Origin: Actinomadura chibensis NBRC 106107
GTDB taxonomy: Bacteria; Actinomycetota; Actinomycetes; Streptosporangiales; Streptosporangiaceae
Length of the DNA stretch: 64,000 nucleotides
Assembly (NCBI RefSeq): GCF_001552135.1
Contig: NZ_BCQP01000049.1
Span: 49,876 to 113,875 of the forward strand
Direction: 5' to 3'
Within the stretch, counting starts at the first letter, position 1, and each line of letters begins with the position of its first letter. Made by a program: the position numbers and the translations under genes. Of this stretch, positions 30,399-39,486 are shown in pieces. The notes under the pieces were generated by a model. The model ran no database searches. It was not told the DNA's origin and saw only the letters and a program-made list of their open reading frames with translations.

Positions 30399-31538
30399 GT
30401 GAACTGCGGCATCCCGAGGTCCAAGGAGCGGATCGTCTCGCGGGTCCTCGTGGTGATCCTGATCACCTGGGGCGCGGTCGCGTACCTGCGCGGGCTGCTC
30501 CGCTCCGACCAGCCGCCCGCGCTGCACGGGTCCGGCCTCGCCGTCCTCGCCATCAACCTCGTCATGATCGCCCTGCTGGCGGCCGGCGCCCGCGCGAACC
30601 ACCGCAGGGACGGGCGGTGGCGCACGGCGTCGATCGTCCTGCTCGGCGCCGCCCTCGCGACCTCGCTGGCGTTCTACGGGCTCGACCCCGAGTTCGGCGG
30701 CTCCTTCATCGTCCCGATGATCGCGCTCTGGGCGCTGTTCACCCGGCTTCCGCTGCCGTGGGGCGTCGCGACGAGCGCCCTGACCATCGTGGTGCTCGGC
30801 GTCCTCGGCGAGGTGTTCCGCGACCGCGGCGCCGACTACGGGCTGATGGTCGCGTTCGTCGGCGTGACCATGGGCGCGGTGGCGAGCAGGCAGGGCGTCG
30901 CCGCGCAGGAGGCGACCAGGCGCGCGGAGGCCGCCAACGCCGTGCTCGCCGAGCGGTCGCACATCGCCCGGGAGATCCACGACATCCTCGCGCACTCGCT
31001 GTCGGCGCAGATCGTCCACCTGGAGGGGGCGCGGCTGCTGCTGGCCCGGGACGGCGACCGCGTCCAGGCCCTGGACCGGGTCGAGCGCGCCCGCAACCTC
31101 GCCCGCTCCGGCCTGGAGGAGACCAAGCGCGCGCTGGCCACCCTGCGGGGCGAGATACCGGAGCCCAAGGACGCTATCGCCGAACTGGCGGAAGAGTTCT
31201 ACGCGAGCACGGGCCGCCCCTGCGACGTGCGGGTGACGGGCGTCCCGCGCGAGCTGCCGGCGCAGGCCGGGCTCACGGTCGTGCGGACCGCGCAGGAGGC
31301 GCTGACGAACGTCCGGAAACACGCTCCGGGCGCGCGCGCACATGTCGTCCTGCGCTACTTCAGCGACAGGGTCGAACTCGAAGTGACGGACAGCGGCGCC
31401 ACGGAGTCCGTCATCGAGCTGGACGGCGGCGGCTACGGCCTGGTGGGCATGCGCGAGCGCGCCGAGCTGATCGACGGGACGCTGATCACGGGCCCCGAGG
31501 GCAAGGGCTTCCGGGTGTCCCTCAAGGTGCCGGTGTGA
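30399..31538 (+). CDS. Sensor histidine kinase, NarL-partner type (HisKA_3)
   Basis: 379 residues from a GTG. Residues about 12-165 hold five to six membrane spans with short loops, so the signal is probably sensed in or at the membrane. REIHDILAHSLSAQIVHLE near 190 carries the phosphorylated His. The ATPase domain has VRTAQEALTNVRKHA (N box), a degenerate DSGATES and GYGLVGMRERAEL (G box). It sits 16 bp before its response regulator. The stimulus and regulon are unknown. Confidence 0.9.
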   Translation: MNCGIPRSKERIVSRVLVVILITWGAVAYLRGLLRSDQPPALHGSGLAVLAINLVMIALLAAGARANHRRDGRWRTASIVLLGAALATSLAFYGLDPEFGGSFIVPMIALWALFTRLPLPWGVATSALTIVVLGVLGEVFRDRGADYGLMVAFVGVTMGAVASRQGVAAQEATRRAEAANAVLAERSHIAREIHDILAHSLSAQIVHLEGARLLLARDGDRVQALDRVERARNLARSGLEETKRALATLRGEIPEPKDAIAELAEEFYASTGRPCDVRVTGVPRELPAQAGLTVVRTAQEALTNVRKHAPGARAHVVLRYFSDRVELEVTDSGATESVIELDGGGYGLVGMRERAELIDGTLITGPEGKGFRVSLKVPV

Positions 31539-31554
31539 CGGGAGACTGGACGCG

Positions 31555-32214
31555 GTGAGCGAGAAGACGAGAATCCTGGTCGTCGACGACCAGACCGTGG
31601 TGCGCGAGGGCCTGGTCCTCCTGCTGGAACTGCTGCCCGGCCTGGACGTCGCCGGGTCGTGCGGGGACGGCGAGCAGGCCGTCGCGATGGTCGCCGAGCT
31701 GCGGCCCGACGTCGTCCTGATGGACCTGCGGATGCCCCGGGTGGACGGCGTGGAGGCCACCCGCCGGATCAAGCGGGACCACCCGGACGTGGAGGTCGTC
31801 GTCCTCACCACCTACGCCGACGACGAGTCGATCTTCGCCGCGCTGCGCGCCGGGGCCCGCGGCTACCTCACCAAGGACGCGGGCGCCGACGAGATCGCCC
31901 GCGCCGTCGCCGCCGTGCGCGGCGGAGCGGCGCAGCTCGACCCGGCCGTCCAGCGGCGGCTGGTCGAGGCGGTCGCGACCGAGGAGCGGCCGCGCCGTCC
32001 GGCCGCGGGCGGGCTGCCGGACGGGCTCACCCGCCGCGAGGCCGAGGTGCTCGCACTGATCGCCCGGGGGCGCTCCAACGCCGAGATCGCCGGTGACCTG
32101 TTCATCTCCGAGGCGACGGTGAAGACGCACATCAACAACCTGTTCGCCAAGGCGAACCTCCGCGACCGGGCGCAGGCCGTCACCTACGCGTTCAAACACG
32201 GCCTCGCCGGATGA
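31555..32214 (+). CDS. NarL/LuxR-family response regulator
   Basis: 219 residues from a GTG with GGGAG upstream. The receiver domain has ILVVDDQTVVREG, the phospho-acceptor Asp near 56 in VVLMDLRMPRVDG, and VVLTTYADD with the switch Thr. The C-terminal LuxR helix-turn-helix is LTRREAEVLALIARGRSNAE and SEATVKTHINNLF. It forms a two-component pair with the kinase just upstream. Confidence 0.93.
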   Translation: MSEKTRILVVDDQTVVREGLVLLLELLPGLDVAGSCGDGEQAVAMVAELRPDVVLMDLRMPRVDGVEATRRIKRDHPDVEVVVLTTYADDESIFAALRAGARGYLTKDAGADEIARAVAAVRGGAAQLDPAVQRRLVEAVATEERPRRPAAGGLPDGLTRREAEVLALIARGRSNAEIAGDLFISEATVKTHINNLFAKANLRDRAQAVTYAFKHGLAG

Positions 32215-32287
32215 TCATCGGTCAGCGGGCGGCAAGACCTCGGTCAAAGCCCGGCCCCGCCCGGGCGGGCGCGCCCAGCATGGGACC

Positions 32288-32668
32288 GTGCTCAGAACCT
32301 GCATGATCGCGGACTACCTGCGCCCGTACGCGCAGTGGCGGATCAACCGTCCCGACTCCCACCGCGACGACCGCGACGCCCGCGCCGCGATCGGCCTGAT
32401 CGACGCGGCGGCCTATGCGGCGCAGCTGGACGACGCCGAGCGCGTCATCATCCGGCTGATCGTCGCGGGCTGCTTCCGCGGCGGCCGGTTCGACCCGGGC
32501 CCGGAGGGGGAGCGGATCATCCGCTTCTGGCATTACGACGACGCGTCGGGGAGCCCGGCCGACCTGCTGGAGGCGCTCGCGGCCTGCGCCGAGCGCGGGC
32601 TGCGCTCCGGCCGGACGGAGATCGGAACGTTCCCGCGCCCGCGCACCGGCGAGACGACCCCGGCGTAA
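32288..32668 (+). CDS. Hypothetical small soluble protein
   Basis: 126 residues from a GTG; an ATG five codons later (MIADYLRPYAQWRINRPD) is a good alternative. Helical, with DERVIIRL-like DAERVIIRLIVAG and FWHYDD. No signal, membrane or metal motif. It follows the response regulator by 73 bp on the same strand. I do not recognise the family. Confidence 0.5.
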   Translation: MLRTCMIADYLRPYAQWRINRPDSHRDDRDARAAIGLIDAAAYAAQLDDAERVIIRLIVAGCFRGGRFDPGPEGERIIRFWHYDDASGSPADLLEALAACAERGLRSGRTEIGTFPRPRTGETTPA

Positions 32669-32724
32669 TTCGGCCGGTGTGGTTCCGCCGCTGTGGTTCC
32701 CCTGGTGTGGTTCGGGCGGCGTAA

Positions 32725-33289
32725 TTACACCGGGTCGTTTCCGGGTTTCCACTTGATGCCGCAGCCGAGGCTCGGCGTGTGCGGCTCGGGGACGTCCTCC
32801 CCGGCCAGGACGAGGTCGAGCGCGGCCCTGAGCGATGTCCCGTCCGCCGGGACGTCGTTGCTCGGCCGCGCGCCGTCGAACTCGCCCCGGTAGGCGAGGC
32901 GCCGGTCCCGGTCGTAGAGGAAGAAGTCGGGGGTGCAGGCGGCCTTGAACGCCTTCGCGGCCTCCTGCGACTCGTCCACCAGGTACGGGAAGCCGAACCC
33001 GGCGCGCTCGGCCTGCTCGCGCAGGTGCTCGGGGCCGTCGTCGGGGTAGTTCACCGTCGTTGCTGCACACGGCGACGGTGGCGAGGCCCTTCGCGGCGTA
33101 CTCCGCGGCGAGGGCGCCGATCCCCGCCTCGACCCGCCGCACGTACGGGCAGTGGTTGCACATGAAGATGACCAGCAGGGCGGCCGCCTGCGGGAAGTCC
33201 TCGTCCGACACGGTCCCGCCCTCGACGGACGGGAGCCTGAACGCCGGGAGCGGTGACCCGAGCGGCACCATGAACGATGCGATCGCCAT
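32725..33289 (-). pseudogene. Thioredoxin-like (AhpC/TSA-type) protein gene with a frameshift
   Basis: The ATG at 33289 opens a frame MAIASFMVPLGSPLPAFRLP with an active-site-like MCNHCPYVRRVEAG (CxxC) and VAVCSNDG, then at about 33056-33064 the homology jumps frame: VNYPDDGPEHLREQAE, FFLYDRDRRLAYRGEFD and GCGIKWKPG continue in another frame to the stop at 32725. One extra base or two missing bases in the GACGG stretch explain it. Intact relatives are about 185-190 residues and are thiol peroxidase/reductase-like. It is either a recent pseudogene or a sequencing error. It is divergent from the TetR gene and its operator. Confidence 0.82.
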
Positions 33290-33370
33290 GCCCCCATCAT
33301 CACCCACCGGCGGCGCGCCGACCCGGAGACCCGACCCGCTTCCGGCGCCCGGGCCACCGGTTGCTAGCCT

Positions 33371-33393
33371 CCATACCAAAAGGTTTGGTATGG
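33371..33393. promoter_or_regulatory. Perfect 10-bp palindrome, probable TetR operator
   Basis: CCATACCAAA-AGG-TTTGGTATGG lies in the gap between the divergent thioredoxin-like gene and the TetR gene, its right arm touching the TetR ribosome site. Position and symmetry fit autoregulation by the adjacent TetR. Confidence 0.85.
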
Positions 33394-33401
33394 AGGTGTG
33401 G

Positions 33402-33944
33402 GTGAGCGGCGAGGACTGGCTGGACGAGGGGCTCGCACTGCTGGCGGAGCAGGGGGCGCCCGCGGTGACCCTGGACCGGATGTGCGAGCGGATGGGGATG
33501 TCCAAGGGGGCCTTCTACCATCACTTCGGGTCGATGCCGAAGTTCCGGACGAGGCTGCTCGCGCACTACGAGGAGCGGCACACCACGGCGATCATCGAGC
33601 GGGTGGAGGGCGCCGGCGACCTCTCGCCGCGGGCGCGGCTGGGGCGGCTCGCGGCCGAGGCCGTCGGCGACACCGGAGCCGAGCTCGGCGTCGCCGTGCG
33701 GGCCTGGGCGAAACAGGACCCGGAGGCGGCGGCCATGCAGGAGCGGGTGGACGCCACCCGGATCGCGTACCTGCGGGACCTGTGCGCGGGGATCGGGCAC
33801 GCCGCCCCGGATCGCATGGCCACGCTCATCTATCTCGTGTTGATCGGCGGGGCGCATGTGACGCCCCCGCTGGGCGGCGAGGAGATGCGCGGCCTGTACG
33901 AACTGCTCTTCCCACTCTTGGACGCCGAGGAGGCCGCATCGTGA
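33402..33944 (+). CDS. TetR/AcrR-family transcriptional regulator
   Basis: 180 residues from the GTG at 33402, five nt after GGAGG; an ATG at 33390 lies inside the operator and would place the ribosome site within the gene. The N-terminal helix-turn-helix is PAVTLDRMCERMGMSKGAFY followed by HHFGSMPKF. The rest is the helical ligand and dimer domain. A perfect 23-bp operator overlaps the start region, so it probably represses itself and the overlapping downstream gene. The effector is unknown. Confidence 0.9.
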   Translation: MSGEDWLDEGLALLAEQGAPAVTLDRMCERMGMSKGAFYHHFGSMPKFRTRLLAHYEERHTTAIIERVEGAGDLSPRARLGRLAAEAVGDTGAELGVAVRAWAKQDPEAAAMQERVDATRIAYLRDLCAGIGHAAPDRMATLIYLVLIGGAHVTPPLGGEEMRGLYELLFPLLDAEEAAS

Positions 33945-34873
33945 GGATCATCGACCGCGTCCCCGAACTGCGGGGGCTGCTGGCGGACGCCGACCACGTG
34001 GACGTGCGCGAAGCCGAGTCGGGGGCGAGCCTGCGGGAGTTCGTCGCCGGGGCGATGGGGCGGAACCCGGCCTGGATGCGCGGGCTCTTCCGCGCCAGGG
34101 GAGTGCTGGGCAGGGTTCTGCGCTTGCGTGAACCCGATATCCCGATCCGCGCGGTTCGGCGTCCGGAGGAACTGTCGTTCGCGCCCGGTGACCGCGTCGC
34201 GTTCTTCACGGTCAGGGACGCGTCCGAAGACCGGTTCGTCGTCCTCGAAGCGAGCGACAACCATCTGTCGTGCTGGTTGGCGATGGCCAGGGAACCGGCG
34301 GCGGACGGGCGTGCCCGGTTCGAAATGGCGACCATCGTCAAATACCACCGCTGGACGGGGCCGGTCTATTTCGCCGTCATCCGCCCGTTCCACCATCTGA
34401 TCGTCGCGGGGATGGCCCGGTCGGGGGCGCGCGGTCCGTCCGCCGCGCGGGCAGGCGGAGTCGATCGGTGGGTTCCGCGGCTGCTGCTCGCGATCGCCGC
34501 GGGGCACGTCGCGATCGGGCTGGTCGACGACCGGGCGCGGTGGCGCGGCATCGTGTCGGAGGGGCTGTGGAACACGGTCTCGGGCGACGACGACGCCCGA
34601 AGGGCGGGCCTGTGGTTCATGCTCGGCGGAATCGCCCTCGGCGGGCTCGCGGTCCTCATGCGCCGGTCCGTGATCGCCACCGGCGCGCTGCCGCCCGAGA
34701 CCGGTTGGATCCTGCTGTCCGCCGCCGTTCCGATCTGCGTGTTGGAACCCGCGTCCGGTGCTTGGGCGCTTCTTCCCTTGGGCGGGCTGGCCCTGTGGGC
34801 CTCGCGCCGTGACCATTCCGCGGGCGAATCGTCCGGAGCCTTGGAGCATGGAGAGCCCGCTCCGTCACAGTGA
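33941..34873 (+). CDS. DUF2867-like / DUF6463-like fusion protein
   Basis: 310 residues from a GTG overlapping the TetR stop (GTGA). Residues about 1-165 (ELRGLLADADHVDVREAES, VAFFTVRDASEDRFVVLEAS, FEMATIVKYHRWTGPVYFAV, RPFHHLIVAGM) resemble the soluble DUF2867 domain. Residues about 175-295 carry four hydrophobic helices with VPRLLLAIAAGHVAIGLVD and GLWFMLGGIALGG, resembling DUF6463. Joining the two in one chain is notable. It is probably under TetR control. Function unknown. Confidence 0.75.
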   Translation: MRIIDRVPELRGLLADADHVDVREAESGASLREFVAGAMGRNPAWMRGLFRARGVLGRVLRLREPDIPIRAVRRPEELSFAPGDRVAFFTVRDASEDRFVVLEASDNHLSCWLAMAREPAADGRARFEMATIVKYHRWTGPVYFAVIRPFHHLIVAGMARSGARGPSAARAGGVDRWVPRLLLAIAAGHVAIGLVDDRARWRGIVSEGLWNTVSGDDDARRAGLWFMLGGIALGGLAVLMRRSVIATGALPPETGWILLSAAVPICVLEPASGAWALLPLGGLALWASRRDHSAGESSGALEHGEPAPSQ

Positions 34874-34907
34874 GAAAGTCCCGGCGCCGCGGGGCGCCGG
34901 GACTTTC
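34874..34907. terminator. Bidirectional terminator (15-bp perfect stem)
   Basis: GAAAGTCCCGGCGCC and GGCGCCGGGACTTTC pair around GCGG, starting at the base after one stop codon and ending 4 bp before the converging parC stop. An A/T-containing base of the stem favours intrinsic termination in both directions. Confidence 0.9.
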
Positions 34908-34911
34908 CGTG

Positions 34912-37398
34912 TTACTCCGCGGGTTCGGGCTCGTCCGGGGGCGGCGGGCCGAGGGGGCCGCTGATGGCGGTCAGCGGGCTGTCGAGCGGTTCGCCCGAGC
35001 CGTCCCGGCGGCCCAGCGTGACGTTCAGCATCGCGGGCCGCCCGCCGGCCGCCGCCGCGCGCAGCGGCGTGGGGGCCGCCCACGCCTGGAGGAGGACGTC
35101 CTCGCCCTTGAGGAAGCGGTGCGCGCGGACCCCGCCCGTCGCGCGCCCCTTGGACGGGAAGTCGGCGAAGTCGGCGAGCTTGATCGCGCCGGTCTGGGTG
35201 CCGGGCAGCGCCGACGACGAACCGGAGATCGTGATCACCCGCGCCTCCCGGGCCGGGTCGATCGCCCCGAACCACAGGACGCGCGCGCCCGCGCCGAGCT
35301 TGATGCCCGCCATCCCCCCGGCCGCCCGCCCCTGCGGACGGACGAGCGACGCCGCGAAGTGCAGCAGTTGCGCGTCGGTGGTGATGAACACGAGGTGCTG
35401 CTCCTCGGAGAGCAACTGGACGGCGCCGACCACCCGGTCGCCCTCCTTGAGGCCGATCACCTCGAACTCGTCGCGGTTGGCCGGGAAGTCGGGGACGACC
35501 CGTTTGACCACGCCCTGCGCGGTGCCGAGGGCGAGCCCGCCGCCCTCCTCGCCCACGGCGGCGAGGCCCACGATCGTCTCGTCCGGCTCCAGGTCGACGT
35601 ACTCGGTGACCGGGGCGCCGCCCGCGAGGGACGGCGGCGTCGCCGACGGCGGCAGCGTCGGCAGGTCGAGGACGTCGACGCGGATCATCCGGCCGAGCGA
35701 GGTGACGGCGCCGACCTGGCCGCGCGCCGTCGCGGGCACGACCGAGGTCAGCACGTCGTGCGCGGAGCGGGGGCCGCTGTCGGGCAGCGGGCCCGCGCCG
35801 TGCGTGCGGGCGAGGAGCCCGGTCGAGGAGAGCAGGACGGTGCAGGGGTCGTCGGCCACCTCCAGCGGGACGGCCTCGGCCGCCGTGTGCCCGGACGATT
35901 CGAGCAGGATCGTCCGGCGCGGGGTGGCGAACTCCTTGGCGACGTCGCCCAGTTCCTTGGACACGACGCCGCGGAGCTTGCGCTCGGACTCCAGGATCGC
36001 GGTCAGCTTCGCGATCTCCTTGGCGAGCTGCTCCTTCTCCTTCTCCAGTTCGAGCCGGTCGTAGCGGGTGAGGCGGCGCAGCGGCGTGTCGAGGATGTAC
36101 TGGGCCTGGATGTCGGAGAGGTCGAAGATCTCCATCAGCCGCGCCTTGGCCTGCGCGGCGTCGTCGCTCTGCCGGATGACCTGGATGACCTCGTCGATGT
36201 TCAGCAGGGCGACGAGCAGGCCGTCCACGAGGTGGAGGCGGTCCTCGCGCTTCTTGCGGCGGAACATCGAGCGGCGCCGGACGACCTCGATGCGGTGGTC
36301 GACGTAGACCTGGAGCATCTCGCGCAGCCCGAGCGTGCGGGGCTGGCCGTCGACGAGCGCGACGTTGTTGATGCCGAACGTCTCCTCCATCGGCGTCAGC
36401 CGGTAGAGGTCGGCGAGCACGGCCTCCGGGTTGAAACCGTTCTTGATCTCGATGACGAGGCGGAGGCCGACGGTGCGGTCGGTGAGGTCCTTCAGGTCGG
36501 CGATGCCCTGGATCTTCTTGGCGTTGACCAGTTCCTTGATCTTGCCCTTGACGCGCTCCGGGCCGACCGCGTAGGGCAGTTCGCTGACGATGATGCCCTT
36601 GCGGCGCGGCGTGACGTTCTCGATGGACGTGGTGGCGCGGGTGCGGAAGGTGCCGCGTCCGGACGCGTAGGCGTCGCGGATGCCGTCCAGCCCGACGATC
36701 TTGCCGCCGGTGGGGAGGTCGGGGCCGGGGACGAAGCGCATCAGGTCGTCGAGCGTGGCGTCCGGGTGGTCGATGAGGTGCCGGGCCGCGGCGACGACCT
36801 CGCCGAGGTTGTGCGGCGCCATGTTCGTCGCCATCCCGACCGCGATCCCGGACGCGCCGTTGACCAGCAGGTTCGGGAACGCGGCGGGGAGCACCTCGGG
36901 CTCGGTCTCCTGGCCGTCGTAGTTCGGCCGGAAGTCGACGGTGTCCTCGTCGATGGACTCGACCATGAGCATCGCGGCGCGGGTCATCCGGGCCTCGGTG
37001 TACCGCATGGCGGCGGGCAGGTCGTCGCCGCCGAGCGAGCCGAAGTTGCCGTGCCCGTCGACGAGCGGCATCCGCATCGCCCACGGCTGCGCCATCCGGA
37101 CCAGCGCGTCGTAGATGGCGCTGTCGCCGTGCGGGTGCAGCTTGCCCATCACCTCGCCGACCACGCGGGCGCACTTGACGTGCCCGCGGTCGGGGCGCAG
37201 CCCCATCTCGTTCATCGAGTAGAGGATCCGCCGCTGGACGGGCTTCAGCCCGTCGCGGGCGTTGGGGAGGGCCCGCTGGTAGATCACCGAGTAGGCGTAT
37301 TCGAGGTAGCTGCCGCGCATCTCCTCGGAGACGTCGACGTCGACGATGTTCTCCTCGAAGTCCGGCGGGGGAGGGGCCTGGGATCCGCGTCGTGCCAT
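34912..37398 (-). CDS. parC: Type IIA topoisomerase subunit A, probably topoisomerase IV ParC
   Basis: 828 residues from the ATG at 37398 (MARRGSQAPP) with GGGG upstream. YSVIYQRALPNARDGLKPVQ opens the breakage-reunion domain; HPHGDSAIYDALVRMAQ is the quinolone-determining region with Ser and Asp intact; MRYTEARMT holds the catalytic Tyr near residue 133. The DNA-gate coiled coil (LEKEKEQLAKEIAKLTAILE) precedes a beta-pinwheel tail. A GyrA-box (QRRGGKG) was not seen in the tail, favouring ParC over GyrA. Partner of the ParE gene 5 kb away. Confidence 0.9.
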   Translation of the reverse strand: MARRGSQAPPPPDFEENIVDVDVSEEMRGSYLEYAYSVIYQRALPNARDGLKPVQRRILYSMNEMGLRPDRGHVKCARVVGEVMGKLHPHGDSAIYDALVRMAQPWAMRMPLVDGHGNFGSLGGDDLPAAMRYTEARMTRAAMLMVESIDEDTVDFRPNYDGQETEPEVLPAAFPNLLVNGASGIAVGMATNMAPHNLGEVVAAARHLIDHPDATLDDLMRFVPGPDLPTGGKIVGLDGIRDAYASGRGTFRTRATTSIENVTPRRKGIIVSELPYAVGPERVKGKIKELVNAKKIQGIADLKDLTDRTVGLRLVIEIKNGFNPEAVLADLYRLTPMEETFGINNVALVDGQPRTLGLREMLQVYVDHRIEVVRRRSMFRRKKREDRLHLVDGLLVALLNIDEVIQVIRQSDDAAQAKARLMEIFDLSDIQAQYILDTPLRRLTRYDRLELEKEKEQLAKEIAKLTAILESERKLRGVVSKELGDVAKEFATPRRTILLESSGHTAAEAVPLEVADDPCTVLLSSTGLLARTHGAGPLPDSGPRSAHDVLTSVVPATARGQVGAVTSLGRMIRVDVLDLPTLPPSATPPSLAGGAPVTEYVDLEPDETIVGLAAVGEEGGGLALGTAQGVVKRVVPDFPANRDEFEVIGLKEGDRVVGAVQLLSEEQHLVFITTDAQLLHFAASLVRPQGRAAGGMAGIKLGAGARVLWFGAIDPAREARVITISGSSSALPGTQTGAIKLADFADFPSKGRATGGVRAHRFLKGEDVLLQAWAAPTPLRAAAAGGRPAMLNVTLGRRDGSGEPLDSPLTAISGPLGPPPPDEPEPAE

Positions 37399-37547
37399 GC
37401 CCCACATTGTGGCCGGTCCCACGGACATCTTCGGCCCGCCCCACCGGTTCGGCCGCCCGCCTCCGAGAATTCGGTGTCGTTCCGTCGCCTTCGCGGAAGT
37501 GTTCAATGAGGCAGGACGGTGTTTCGTTCCCGCAGGCGGAGGTTCCC

Positions 37548-38711
37548 TTGAGCGCGCTGGCCGACTTCCAGAACTCGATCTATCTGCAGGGGCTCGGCGA
37601 CGTCGTCCCGCCGCTTCCGACGGACCTGACGAAGCTGGAGGGCCTCGCCGAGCGGGCGCTGTCGGCGCGGGCGTTCGGGTACGTCGCGGGATCGGCGGGC
37701 AGCGAGGCGACGGCGCGGGCCAACCGGGCCGCGTTCGACCGGTGGCGGATCGTGCCGCGGATGCTGAGGGACGTCTCCGACCGCGACCTGTCCGTCGAGG
37801 TGCTGGGCACGCGGATGCCGTCGCCGGTGGTGCTCGGGCCCATCGGCGTGTTGTCGATCGTCCACCACGACGGGGAACTGGCCGTCGCGCGGGCGGCGGC
37901 CGAGGAGGGCGTGCCGGTGGTGCTGAGCACGGCGTCCTCGTACAGCATCGAGGACGTGGCCCAGGCGAACGGCGACGGGCCGCGCTGGTTCCAGCTGTAC
38001 TGGCCGAAGAACCAGGACCTGGCCGTGAGCCTCCTGGAACGGGCCAGGGCGGCCGGGTACACGGCCCTCGTCGTCACGCTCGACACGTTCACGCTGGCGT
38101 GGCGCCCGCGCGACCTCGACCGGGCGTACCTGCCGTTCCTGCGCGGCATCGGCGTCGCGAACTACTTCAGCGACCCGGTGTTCCAGGCGATGGTCGGCGG
38201 GCCGATCACCGACGCCAACCGGGACCAGGCGATCCTGCACTGGGTCGCCACGTTCGGGAACCCGAGCCTGACGTGGGACGATCTCCTCTTCCTGCGCGAG
38301 CACTGGGACGGCCCCATCGCGCTGAAGGGCGTCCAGCATCCGGACGACGCCCGCCAGGCCGTCGACGCGGGCATGGACGGCGTGATCGTCTCCAACCACG
38401 GCGGACGCCAGGTGGACGGCGCCGTCGCGTCCCTGGACGCCCTGCCCGGCGTGGTCGACGCCGTCCGCGACCAGGCGGCGGTCCTCTTCGACAGCGGGGT
38501 CCGCACGGGAGCGGACGTCGCGAAGGCCCTCGCGCTCGGCGCGGACGCCGTGCTGGTCGCGCGTCCGTACGCCTACGGGCTGGCGCTCGCGGGGCAGGCG
38601 GGCGTGCAGCACGTCCTGCGCTGCCTCCAGGCCGAGCTGGAACTGACGCTGGCGCTCTCCGGCATCGCGCGTCCGGACGAGCTGACGCCGGAACTCCTCG
38701 TGCGCGCGTGA
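37548..38711 (+). CDS. Lactate 2-monooxygenase-like FMN alpha-hydroxy-acid oxidase
   Basis: 387 residues from a TTG five nt after GGAGG; the first residues (LSALADFQNSIYLQGL) then align with the start of mycobacterial lactate 2-monooxygenase. FGYVAGSAGSEATARAN, PIGVLSIVHHDGE, FQLYWPKNQDLA, LKGVQHPDDARQAVDAG and VSNHGGRQVDGAVASLDALP give the FMN site and the active-site His and Arg of the family. The enzyme would oxidise an L-2-hydroxy acid, possibly lactate, with O2. It is divergent from parC. Confidence 0.88.
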   Translation: MSALADFQNSIYLQGLGDVVPPLPTDLTKLEGLAERALSARAFGYVAGSAGSEATARANRAAFDRWRIVPRMLRDVSDRDLSVEVLGTRMPSPVVLGPIGVLSIVHHDGELAVARAAAEEGVPVVLSTASSYSIEDVAQANGDGPRWFQLYWPKNQDLAVSLLERARAAGYTALVVTLDTFTLAWRPRDLDRAYLPFLRGIGVANYFSDPVFQAMVGGPITDANRDQAILHWVATFGNPSLTWDDLLFLREHWDGPIALKGVQHPDDARQAVDAGMDGVIVSNHGGRQVDGAVASLDALPGVVDAVRDQAAVLFDSGVRTGADVAKALALGADAVLVARPYAYGLALAGQAGVQHVLRCLQAELELTLALSGIARPDELTPELLVRA

Positions 38712-38724
38712 CCCGGTTCGGGTC

Positions 38725-39426
38725 TCAGCGGTCGACGGCGCGGCGGGCGACGACCAGGCTGCCGCGCTTGGTGACCGGCAGCGGGGTGCGCAGCCGCCGC
38801 GCCGCCTCCGCTGCCTCCGCCCGGGGGACGCGCCGGGCGACCAGGTAGTCGCGGACGGCGCCGTGGTCGGGCAGCGTGATCAGCGGCGCGTCCCAGCGCT
38901 CCACCTCGACCTCGCCGAACACCTCGCAGACGCGGGCCGGGGCCTCCTCGGCGTCGAACCCGGACGGCTCGGGCCGCCACACCGGCGCGAGCTCCGGGCT
39001 GTCGGTCCGGCAGACGGCGGTGACGAGCAGGACGCCGCCCGGCGCGAGGACGCGGCGCGCCTCCCGCAGGGCGCGGCCGGGATCGTCCAGGTGGTGGAGC
39101 AGGTTCACGGCGACGGCGGCGCCGAACGTCCCGTCGCGGAACGGCAGCCGCAGCGCGTCGGCCCGGACGCGCGGCGGCCGGTGGGCGCGCAGCAGGACGG
39201 CGGAGGCGTCAAGCCCCACGAGCCGGAACGGCGGCGGGTCGGGGAGGGCGTCGCTGAGCGCGCCCTCCCCGCAGCCGATGTCGAGCACCCGGGACGGCCC
39301 GTCGTTCAGCAGCTTCGCGGCGATGTGGTCGTGCAGGCTCCGCGCTCCGATCAGGTACTTCCGGGTGACCCTGGCGGCGAGGCGGAAGGACTCGGTGTCG
39401 GAGTCGTGCTCGGGTGTGCGGGCCAT
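38725..39426 (-). CDS. Class I SAM-dependent methyltransferase
   Basis: 233 residues. RVLDIGCGEGALSDAL near residue 46 is motif I; LVGLDASAVLLRAH motif II; AAVAVNLLHHLDDPGRAL and VLAPGGVLLVTAV are motifs III-IV of the methyltransferase-11 type. The substrate is not deducible. It lies 60 bp downstream of the SDR gene on the same strand and may be cotranscribed with it. Confidence 0.88.
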   Translation of the reverse strand: MARTPEHDSDTESFRLAARVTRKYLIGARSLHDHIAAKLLNDGPSRVLDIGCGEGALSDALPDPPPFRLVGLDASAVLLRAHRPPRVRADALRLPFRDGTFGAAVAVNLLHHLDDPGRALREARRVLAPGGVLLVTAVCRTDSPELAPVWRPEPSGFDAEEAPARVCEVFGEVEVERWDAPLITLPDHGAVRDYLVARRVPRAEAAEAARRLRTPLPVTKRGSLVVARRAVDR

Positions 39427-39486
39427 GCCCTGAGTCTGCCCGGCACGACCGCCGCGAAAAGCCGCCGGGGCGGGGGCGGTGCCTTG

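Noticed and set aside
30169..30402. 77-residue frame between parE and the sensor kinase
   Set aside because: Pro/Arg-rich, no ribosome site, no family-like features.
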